Shown one piece after another: positions 1 through 5,223 of a stretch of 5,223 nt of DNA. The position numbers and the translations under genes are program-made. Source of the stretch: Acidobacteriaceae bacterium (GTDB taxonomy: Bacteria; Acidobacteriota; Terriglobia; Terriglobales; Acidobacteriaceae); the NCBI GenBank assembly GCA_003162495.1, contig PMOF01000207.1, positions 9,605 through 14,827 of the forward strand, in the 5' to 3' direction. Below the pieces are notes generated by a model. It was not told where the DNA came from. It did no database searches and worked only from the letters and a program-made list of their open reading frames with translations. Each line of letters opens with the position of its first letter. Position 1 is the stretch's first letter.

Positions 1-1340
1 TGCTGACGGAACGCGATATCCCCGTCCACCAGCGCCGTTTCGATGGGCGGAAACTCCGTCGTTCCCATATCCTTCTTGCCCAGCAGCCGGTACACCGGCC
101 CCGCCCCCGCTGCCGACAGGAACATTCCCTTCGCATCCACCCACCCGTCCCCCTGCGTGGCCCCGCCGGAGATAAACACCGGCCGCGGCGCGCACAGTGC
201 AACCAGCTCATTGTTGTCCACCGGCAGATCGCCTACCGTCAGCGGCCCCGCATATTTCATAAAGTTCGCCGCCATCCAATGGAACTCCTGCGTGCCCGCC
301 ACATTCCCCACCTGCTCGCCAAAGATGTGCCGATAAAGCTTCGCGCCGCCCTCTCCGGAGCTGCTCACATACGCAATCGCCAGCCGCGGCTCATAGGCCA
401 TCGTCACCAGCGTCGCCTTTCCATAGCGCGAATGCCCCTCCAACCCCACTTGCTTCGCATCCACGGCTTTGTCCGTTTCAAAGTAGTCCAGCGCCCGGCT
501 CGCGCCCCACGCCCAGGCCTTCAACGTGCCCCAGTCGTCCGCCTTGCGCGGCTGCCCCTTGTTCATCAGGCCGATGATCCCCTCCGTCAGCCCGGCTCCG
601 TTGTCCGCCTGGTAGCTGGTCGGCACCAGCTCCGCATAGCCCCACCCCTTGGCCAGCACCTGCTGCTGCCACGTCGGTCCCTGATTGCCCGGACCTCCCG
701 CGGCAAACTGCGGAAAGCGCTTGGCCATCATCGCCATGAACTCGCGGCTGAATCCAAATTCCATAATCACCGGCACCGGCCCTTTTGCGTCTGCCGGCGT
801 GGTCAGCGTCAGGTCGATGGTCACCGTAATCTGCGGATCGATCGAGTTATCCACGTGCCCCTTCAGCACCTTCGTTATCACCGCATAATCGCCGTTCTTT
901 TCCGGAGTCGTCGAAACCACTTCCCACGTCACCTTGGGCAGATTCGCCGGAACCCGCCCGTAAATCTCCCGGTCGAACAGCTCCACAATCTCCGGACGCC
1001 GCTTTGTCCACCAGACTTTCGCCGACATCACGCGTTTGCCGTCGTTCAGCACCAGCGGATCGGGCACCTTCGGATACACATCGGCCTTCGACTCGTCATA
1101 GTTCGCCGCGTTCGGCGATTTGGCATCTCCGTCGGCCCCGCGCCGCAGTTCCTTGATGCCCAGCATCTCCATCTCGCGCTGGTGCTCTTTCTCTGAGGCC
1201 GCCTGGATCGCCAGTTGTGGAGTTGCCGGTGCCGGAGCAGGCGCACTCTGCGCAACCACGCGGCACAACGCCGCACACACAACAAGCACGAACACCACCG
1301 TCACGACCCTGCGATAAAAGCCCAGCCGCAATGCAATCAT
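1..1340 (-). CDS. CE15 family glucuronoyl esterase-like protein, exported (3' end cut by window edge)
   Basis: The minus-strand frame is open from an ATG at 1340 to the window edge and gives 446 codons. Residues 1-30 form a signal peptide: basic start (RLGFYRR), hydrophobic core VVTVVFVLVVCAAL, likely cut after VVA30, then a Pro/Ala linker. The rest is an alpha/beta hydrolase of carbohydrate esterase family 15. The nucleophile elbow EGHSRYGK puts the catalytic Ser at 304. It is flanked by the family blocks KAWAWGASRALDYFETD (274-290), SSGEGGAK (327-334) and ELVALCAPRPVFISGG (378-393). Family knowledge: CE15 enzymes hydrolyse esters between (4-O-methyl)glucuronic acid of glucuronoxylan and lignin alcohols. 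Position 327, where canonical members have the catalytic Glu, is Ser; Asp398 (QGDGW) is the likely alternative acid. The visible sequence ends at AFRQ plus CA-, just where bacterial members carry the catalytic His (RQHxGGH-like), so perhaps 25-40 residues are missing. The start is supported by GAGGA 5 nt upstream. Periplasmic or secreted action is inferred; family call strong, exact substrate unproven. Confidence 0.88.
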   Translation of the reverse strand, partial: MIALRLGFYRRVVTVVFVLVVCAALCRVVAQSAPAPAPATPQLAIQAASEKEHQREMEMLGIKELRRGADGDAKSPNAANYDESKADVYPKVPDPLVLNDGKRVMSAKVWWTKRRPEIVELFDREIYGRVPANLPKVTWEVVSTTPEKNGDYAVITKVLKGHVDNSIDPQITVTIDLTLTTPADAKGPVPVIMEFGFSREFMAMMAKRFPQFAAGGPGNQGPTWQQQVLAKGWGYAELVPTSYQADNGAGLTEGIIGLMNKGQPRKADDWGTLKAWAWGASRALDYFETDKAVDAKQVGLEGHSRYGKATLVTMAYEPRLAIAYVSSSGEGGAKLYRHIFGEQVGNVAGTQEFHWMAANFMKYAGPLTVGDLPVDNNELVALCAPRPVFISGGATQGDGWVDAKGMFLSAAGAGPVYRLLGKKDMGTTEFPPIETALVDGDIAFRQ

Positions 1341-1345
1341 CAGAA

Positions 1346-1350
1346 TCCTC
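1346..1350 (-). promoter_or_regulatory. Ribosome binding site of the CE15 gene
   Basis: On the minus strand GAGGA lies 5 nt before the ATG at 1340. This is a strong Shine-Dalgarno match at normal spacing. It supports this ATG, which also gives a full signal peptide. Confidence 0.75.
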
Positions 1351-1391
1351 GTTTTCCGGAACGCTCCCGTGGAAGAAAAGGAAGCGGCCCA

Positions 1392-1420
1392 AGAATATCG
1401 ATTTACTGCGATTCCGGCAA
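1392..1420 (-). promoter_or_regulatory. Possible sigma70-type promoter for the CE15 gene
   Basis: On the minus strand TTGCCG (1420-1415) and TATTCT (1397-1392) are separated by exactly 17 nt; each matches the consensus at 4 of 6 positions. They sit downstream of the terminator at 1461-1486 and about 50 nt before the start codon, where a separate promoter would be needed. The match is weak, and no activator site is evident. Confidence 0.35.
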
Positions 1421-1460
1421 GCACGGCCGCCGTCCTGACGCGAGCCAGTCGGCCCATGTT

Positions 1461-1486
1461 AAAAAAACGTGCGAAAGCATTCCGCA
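1461..1486 (-). terminator. Rho-independent terminator after the GH36-like gene
   Basis: Read on the minus strand, TGCGGAA-TGC-TTTCGCA (1486-1470) folds into a 7-bp stem with one G-U pair and a 3-nt loop. Two bases later comes an uninterrupted run of seven T (1467-1461). The hairpin begins 33 nt past the stop codon of the upstream gene. The arrangement suits an intrinsic terminator, implying that the CE15 gene is transcribed mainly from its own promoter. The stem is short, so read-through is possible. Confidence 0.7.
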
Positions 1487-1519
1487 TCCGTCATTCTCGG
1501 CCGTTTACTCGGTGCGCTT

Positions 1520-3694
1520 TCATCCATTCGCTGGCTCGACTTCGAGAACGTCCACGGGTTCCGCATCCGAAAGCCCCACCCGGACGCCGTGTATCCAATC
1601 CGAATTTCCGAAGATGCCAAGATCCTTGCCGGTAAAAACAGAGTGCAGCTTGTACTTTCCCGCGGGCATCAAGGGCAGCCGCACGGTGGCAAAGTCTTCC
1701 TGCGACTTGTTGCGGAAAACCGCAATCACGCCTCGGCCGTTGCGCGCCAGGCGCGCGAAGCCATCCCATGCAGCCGGCGAAGGTTGCAGCCAGCTGCCCA
1801 GCGGGAAGAAGCTTTCGCTGATCTTCGCGCCTCTCCTCAGATTTTTGAACCAGCTTATTTTTTCCCGGTACCACTGGCGATCGGCTGCGCTCAGTTTGCG
1901 CAAATCCCCCAGCAGCAGCGGCGCTGAGCCGATCGCGGTGGCAAAACTTTCCTGAATCGATGGCACGTCCGCGTGGAGATTGCCGATCAGCATGCTCTCC
2001 ACAGGCATGGAGGCCGATCGCTGATAAAGCAGTTGGCGCGCCTGCAACGGACCCGCCGAATCCGGCCTTGAATCGTCCACGTTGCTCAGCCAGTCAAGGT
2101 CCCCGGCCGCAAGCAGCCCGGCGTCAATCACGTGCTTCTGTCCCCACACTTCAAAGGTGAGATCGAGAAGCACGTCCGGATGTTTGTCATAGATTCTCCC
2201 CGTCATGTGGGAGATGCCTTCGTAGATCAAGTTCAGCGACTCGGCCCAGTTGCCGTGGTAATGCCCTTTGGCCCAGCAGCCCGGCGCTTCGCCATAGGCG
2301 TTGAAAACGGTAGTCAGATCGAGCTTTACATACGCCAAACTGAAGCGTTGGATGGCGTCAATGATGCGGTCTGCGGCCGCGTCTCGATATGCCGACGCCA
2401 TGCACATCACCACCATGTCGCCGGCCATTGCGGAAGTCGTCTTCACCTCCCCTTGCTGATCCGTTGCGGCCCATTCTGGATGATTCCGATAGTCCGGAGT
2501 GGACGTCGCAATAGCCGCAACCGGAATCCAAAGTCCCAGCCGCATGCCCTTTGCCTCCAAAGCATCCTGAATTGGTTTCAATCCGCCTGGAAACGAGGTC
2601 AGGTTCACCCCGTTGTCTCCGTAGTCCTGTTGCCAGCCATCGTCGATGGTAAAAATATCCATCCCCATCGTGCCCGCGGCATCGATCAGTTCGAGCGCCG
2701 TATCCCGATTGATTCCCCGCTGAAAAGGTTCCCAGGTGTTGTAAATCCACGGCGGCCCTTGCGCGTTCACCCGCCGCATCAGCACCTCCGCGGTGTAGGA
2801 CGGCAGCAGCCAATGCGGATCGTGAAATCCATCGCGGTTGCGAAAACTAACCAGCGATGTGCTGGCCGTGACGAATGCCTCGCCACCGCCCACCGTCCGT
2901 TCGAACGGCATCAGATCGGTATCGTAAAGCACGCCAATGCCCACACACGCCGGATTGTCCCAACCCGCAATCTCGGTGCGCTTCATGTATCCGGGCACCT
3001 CGCTCAGGATGGCGATGCCCGCGCCCGACAAGCCATTGTCAAGCAACAGCCCCGCATCTTCCGAGCGGCCTGTATAAAAAATCTCACGCGGAATCGTGCC
3101 GTACTGCGTCAGCAGAGTCGTCTCATTCTCCGCACCAAGCGAAACTCCAATCGCCTCGATATTCAGATGAGACAAGTGGAGAGCGACGGTGCCGGTATTC
3201 CGCAAAACCAGATGTTTGCGAATCGCCGGATGACCGTCATATACGCTGTAAACTGCGGACACTTCAAGAGCCAGAGACTTGTGGCGCAAGCGGATGGTCA
3301 ACGTCTTCCCATTCGCAAGTGCGCTTTCGCCTGCGCTCAACAACTCAAAATCCGAACCGGCTCCCGCGCATCTCTGGCCGTTGCATTGGAATGCAAACTC
3401 CCGGGCCATGTTCACCGGGATCTTTCCCGGAACAATCAAGTCTGTGTGCGTCGACAGGTCGGACATGTGCTCCGTGAAGAGTCCCGTTTTGGGATGGAAC
3501 GTCACTTTCCTTTCGATACGGTCATTGCCAATGGTCCAGGAATCCGCTGCACTCTGCGCCCCGACAAGATCTTGGGGCCTCGATCGCAAGCCAAATGCGC
3601 GCGGCTTCCCCACGCAACCGGCCGCGATCAGCAATCCATTCCGAATCAGCTTTCTTCTACTGACCAAAATCTTCCCCGCGTCTCTCATTGACAT
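1520..3694 (-). CDS. Divergent GH36-type alpha-galactosidase-like glycoside hydrolase with Tat signal
   Basis: Complete frame of 724 residues from the ATG at 3694 to a TGA at 1520-1522, a normal length for GH36. Residues 12-27 (SRRKLIRNGLLIAAGC) form a twin-arginine export signal; AAGC could even be a weak lipobox. Inferred domains: N-terminal beta-sandwich (about 50-300), catalytic TIM barrel (about 305-630), C-terminal beta domain (about 640-724). GH36/clan GH-D landmarks are NTWEPFQRGIN (319-329), FTIDDGWQQDYGDN (348-361), LGLWIPVAA (387-394) and YVKLDLT (455-461) with the predicted nucleophile Asp459. SNVDDSRPD (537-545) holds the predicted acid/base, Asp540 or Asp541. Retaining GH36 enzymes release terminal alpha-galactose from raffinose-type sugars or galactosylated hemicellulose. 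The block around DLTFEVWGQKHVIDAG (511-526) lacks the usual Cys and GGGRFD-like residues, so the sugar specificity is uncertain and could differ from alpha-galactose. ATG 3688 is an alternative start with arguably better RBS spacing; GTG 3724 lengthens the N-terminus without a good RBS. Fold and clan confident, substrate inferred. Confidence 0.8.
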   Translation of the reverse strand: MSMRDAGKILVSRRKLIRNGLLIAAGCVGKPRAFGLRSRPQDLVGAQSAADSWTIGNDRIERKVTFHPKTGLFTEHMSDLSTHTDLIVPGKIPVNMAREFAFQCNGQRCAGAGSDFELLSAGESALANGKTLTIRLRHKSLALEVSAVYSVYDGHPAIRKHLVLRNTGTVALHLSHLNIEAIGVSLGAENETTLLTQYGTIPREIFYTGRSEDAGLLLDNGLSGAGIAILSEVPGYMKRTEIAGWDNPACVGIGVLYDTDLMPFERTVGGGEAFVTASTSLVSFRNRDGFHDPHWLLPSYTAEVLMRRVNAQGPPWIYNTWEPFQRGINRDTALELIDAAGTMGMDIFTIDDGWQQDYGDNGVNLTSFPGGLKPIQDALEAKGMRLGLWIPVAAIATSTPDYRNHPEWAATDQQGEVKTTSAMAGDMVVMCMASAYRDAAADRIIDAIQRFSLAYVKLDLTTVFNAYGEAPGCWAKGHYHGNWAESLNLIYEGISHMTGRIYDKHPDVLLDLTFEVWGQKHVIDAGLLAAGDLDWLSNVDDSRPDSAGPLQARQLLYQRSASMPVESMLIGNLHADVPSIQESFATAIGSAPLLLGDLRKLSAADRQWYREKISWFKNLRRGAKISESFFPLGSWLQPSPAAWDGFARLARNGRGVIAVFRNKSQEDFATVRLPLMPAGKYKLHSVFTGKDLGIFGNSDWIHGVRVGLSDAEPVDVLEVEPANG

Positions 3695-3709
3695 ACCCTG
3701 AGGTCCCTC
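3695..3709 (-). promoter_or_regulatory. Ribosome binding region that decides the GH36-like start
   Basis: On the minus strand the sequence GAGGGACCTCAGGGT directly precedes the ATG at 3694. GAGGGA sits 9 nt from that ATG. The second motif AGGG ends 7 nt before the in-frame ATG at 3688. Either start fits, and they differ by two residues upstream of the Tat motif. The GTG at 3724 has only a distant GGAG. Confidence 0.5.
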
Positions 3710-3829
3710 GCCACCTTCCGGCACATGCGAAAGAGTCTACTCCTGAATGGCAGGCAATCCTTCCTTCCCCGGCACGCCGCGAGCGTTTCACCTGTTCCCC
3801 GTTCCTATGGCGCTCCCGCTTGTCCCCAC

Positions 3830-3844
3830 GCGCAGATCATGCGC
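3830..3844. repeat. Short perfect inverted repeat, possible operator
   Basis: GCGCA-gatca-TGCGC is a perfect 5-bp inverted repeat with a 5-bp spacer. It lies between the divergent genes and next to the weak promoter candidate of sthA. The geometry could suit a dimeric regulator, but arms this short can occur by chance in GC-rich DNA. Confidence 0.25.
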
Positions 3845-3846
3845 CT

Positions 3847-3877
3847 TTGCGGGCTGCAACCGGCTCGCCGCTATGGT
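3847..3877 (+). promoter_or_regulatory. Weak candidate promoter for sthA
   Basis: TTGCGG (3847-3852) and TATGGT (3872-3877) each partly match the sigma70 consensus, but the 19-nt spacer is longer than optimal. A start near 3885 would give a leader of roughly 75-80 nt. This is only the best candidate I could see in the gap. Confidence 0.2.
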
Positions 3878-3947
3878 AGCCTCCGTGTGGGGAGTCTCGC
3901 TGTTTTCCCGTCGGAACCAAAGGCCGCAGGTCCCCCGTCAAATACCT

Positions 3948-3953
3948 GGAGAG
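3948..3953 (+). promoter_or_regulatory. Ribosome binding site of sthA
   Basis: GGAGAG lies 8 nt before the ATG at 3962. It is a clear Shine-Dalgarno match and fixes the start, which also places the FAD-binding fold at the very N-terminus as expected. Confidence 0.75.
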
Positions 3954-3961
3954 ACACTTGC

Positions 3962-5223
3962 ATGAGCGCCGCCAAGTATGACCTCGTCGTGATCGGCTCC
4001 GGACCGTCCGGGCAACGGGCCGCTGTCGCCGCCTCCAAAATGAAGAAGCGCGTCGCCGTGGTCGAGGCTCGTTCCGTCGTCGGCGGCGTGTGCATCAACA
4101 CCGGCACCATCCCTTCAAAAACCATGCGCGAAGCCGTCATGCACTTGTCGGGCTACAATTTCAAGTCCCTCTATGGCATGAACTACAAGGTCAAGGAAAA
4201 AATCACCATGGCCGACCTGGCGTTCCGCGTCCAGGCAGTCGTCAAGACCGAGGTGGACGTCACCGAGGCGCAGCTATCCCGTAACAGCATCGATATCGTT
4301 CATGGCATGGCCCGCTTCATCGATCCGCATCAGGTGCGCATCGAGGGCCCGCAGGGCGAATTCACCCTCGAAGCCGACCGCATGATCCTGGCCGTCGGCA
4401 CCAAGCCCGCCGACTCGCCCAGGGTCCCCATCAATGGCCGCACCATCGTCAACAGCGACCAGATTCTTGCCTTGCCGGAGCTGCCCCGCTCGCTCCTGGT
4501 GGTCGGCGGAGGCGTCATCGGCGTCGAATACACCTGCATGTTCGCCGTCCTCGGCGTCCGCGTCACGCTCATCGAAAAGCGCGACCGCCTGCTCGAATTT
4601 GCAGACCGCGAGATCATCGAGGCCCTCAGTTATCACCTGCGCGATGCCCGCGTAACCATGCGGCTGGGCGAAGAGGTGGAGAGCGTGGAGGAGCTGCCCG
4701 ACGGCACCGTGGTGGCCAACCTGCAGAGCAAGAAAAAAGTCTCCGGCGACGCCCTGCTCTACGCCATCGGCCGCCAGGGCGCCGTCGACGAACTCAACCT
4801 CGCCGCCGCCGGCCTTGAAGCCGACAATCGCGGACGCATCCCCGTCGACGAGAACTTCCAGACCAAGGTGCCGCACATCTTCGCCGTCGGCGACGTGGTC
4901 GGCTTTCCTTCACTTGCATCAGTCTCCATGGAGCAAGGACGCATCGCCGCCGCCCGCGCCTTCAACGACCGCGGCACCAGTTCCAACCCCAGCTTCTATC
5001 CCTACGGAATCTACACCATCCCCGAGATTAGCTTCATCGGCAAGACCGAAGAACAGCTCACCGACGAGGACGTGCCCTATGAAGTCGGCATGGCCTACTA
5101 TCGCGAGACCGCGCGAGGCCAGATCCGCGGCGACACCACCGGTCGCCTCAAGCTTGTCTTCCATCGCGACACGCGCAAGGTTCTCGGCGTGCACATCATC
5201 GGCGAGGACGCCGCCGAACTGGT
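3962..5223 (+). CDS. sthA: Soluble pyridine nucleotide transhydrogenase (Si-specific NAD(P)+ transhydrogenase), 3' end cut by window edge
   Basis: The plus-strand frame is open from ATG 3962 to the window edge: 420 codons of a family that usually has about 465 residues. It is a cytosolic FAD enzyme that moves reducing equivalents between NADPH and NAD+. Seen in order: FAD-binding YDLVVIGSGPSG (6-17); GGVCINTGTIPSK (41-53), the place of the redox disulfide in dihydrolipoamide dehydrogenase; pyridine nucleotide site VVGGGVIGVEY (180-190); second FAD motif IFAVGDVVGFPSLAS (306-320); and dimer-domain start GIYTIPEISFIGKTEEQL (349-366). Only Cys44 of the disulfide pair is present; the second position is Thr49. 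This is typical of SthA and argues against lipoamide dehydrogenase, mercuric reductase or glutathione reductase. Strong resemblance to E. coli SthA is recalled in IYTIPEIS, GKTEQQL-like and PYEVG segments. Glu205 at the end of the second nucleotide-site strand resembles the actinobacterial form. The missing end would hold the rest of the dimer interface. Confidence 0.92.
   Translation, partial: MSAAKYDLVVIGSGPSGQRAAVAASKMKKRVAVVEARSVVGGVCINTGTIPSKTMREAVMHLSGYNFKSLYGMNYKVKEKITMADLAFRVQAVVKTEVDVTEAQLSRNSIDIVHGMARFIDPHQVRIEGPQGEFTLEADRMILAVGTKPADSPRVPINGRTIVNSDQILALPELPRSLLVVGGGVIGVEYTCMFAVLGVRVTLIEKRDRLLEFADREIIEALSYHLRDARVTMRLGEEVESVEELPDGTVVANLQSKKKVSGDALLYAIGRQGAVDELNLAAAGLEADNRGRIPVDENFQTKVPHIFAVGDVVGFPSLASVSMEQGRIAAARAFNDRGTSSNPSFYPYGIYTIPEISFIGKTEEQLTDEDVPYEVGMAYYRETARGQIRGDTTGRLKLVFHRDTRKVLGVHIIGEDAAEL

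Larger units (their letters stand above)
3695..3961. other. Divergent intergenic region
   Basis: These 267 bp lie between two genes that point away from each other, so they should hold both promoters. I see one RBS per gene, a GCGCA/TGCGC inverted repeat and a poor plus-strand promoter candidate: TTGCGG at 3847 and TATGGT at 3872, with a 19-nt spacer. I find no convincing -35/-10 pair for the minus-strand gene. No RNA gene, attachment site or transposon remnant was recognised. Confidence 0.6.

Noticed and set aside
279..1196. Plus-strand open frame of 305 codons opposite the CE15 gene
   Set aside because: Its translation is Arg/His/Leu-rich and low in complexity. The opposite strand encodes a convincing CE15 protein through the whole stretch.
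1261..1340. Lipobox in the CE15 signal peptide (Cys22 or Cys26)
   Set aside because: The residues before the Cys (LVV and AAL) lack the small residue needed at -1, while VVA30 fits an ordinary signal peptidase I site.
1215..1955. Plus-strand frame of 246 codons spanning the gap between the two minus-strand genes
   Set aside because: It crosses the end of one real gene, the terminator and the start of the next. It shows no domain or codon preference of a real gene.
2132..3691. Plus-strand open frame of 519 codons lying opposite the GH36-like gene
   Set aside because: It is almost wholly antisense to a gene with clear family motifs. Its translation is rich in Arg, His and Gln with no recognisable domain, and no good RBS is seen. 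Long antisense frames are common in GC-rich coding DNA.
4274..4876. Minus-strand frame of 200 codons (Gly/Ala/Asp-rich) opposite sthA
   Set aside because: It is a reverse-frame shadow of sthA. The composition is biased and there is no recognisable motif.
3962..5223. Alternative identity as dihydrolipoamide dehydrogenase (lpd) or mercuric reductase
   Set aside because: The second redox Cys is replaced by Thr49 in CINTGT, so the active disulfide of those enzymes is absent. The overall motifs follow SthA.
1..5223. Search for CRISPR repeats, insertion sequence ends, tRNA genes and defence-type gene clusters
   Set aside because: No regularly spaced repeats, transposase-like frames, cloverleaf sequences or defence domains were seen by eye. 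The window is nearly filled by three metabolic genes.

Overview
The window reads as GC-rich chromosomal DNA from a soil-type, plant-polysaccharide-degrading bacterium. An acidobacterium (Acidobacteriota, Terriglobia-like) is my best guess. The reasons are the protein styles (an exported CE15 glucuronoyl esterase, a Tat-exported GH36-like glycosidase, an actinobacterial-style SthA), the GC-rich codon use and the densely packed but separately promoted genes. This assignment is inference; there is no rRNA or other marker gene.

Layout: (1) 1-1340, minus strand: a CE15 glucuronoyl esterase-like protein with a signal peptide. It runs off the left edge, so its C-terminus, including the expected catalytic His region, is not visible. 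(2) 1341-1519: a 179-bp gap. On the minus strand it carries a good intrinsic terminator just after the next gene, then a weak sigma70-like promoter and a clear ribosome binding site for the esterase. (3) 1520-3694, minus strand: a complete, divergent GH36-type alpha-galactosidase-like protein with a twin-arginine signal. (4) 3695-3961: a 267-bp divergent intergenic region with an RBS for each flanking gene, a short perfect inverted repeat and a tiny possible leader ORF. (5) 3962-5223, plus strand: a soluble pyridine nucleotide transhydrogenase (sthA), cut by the right edge.

How the genes may work together: the two minus-strand enzymes are probably exported and act on plant cell wall glycans. 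The esterase would cleave esters of (4-O-methyl)glucuronic acid on glucuronoxylan, and the GH36-like enzyme would remove alpha-linked galactose or a similar terminal sugar. The terminator between them suggests separate transcription despite shared orientation. SthA is a cytosolic flavoprotein that balances NADPH and NADH; it is divergently transcribed and probably functionally unrelated. No mobile element, CRISPR array, RNA gene or obviously new multi-gene system is visible. The most interesting points are the atypical active-site neighbourhoods of the two carbohydrate-active enzymes and their adjacency.
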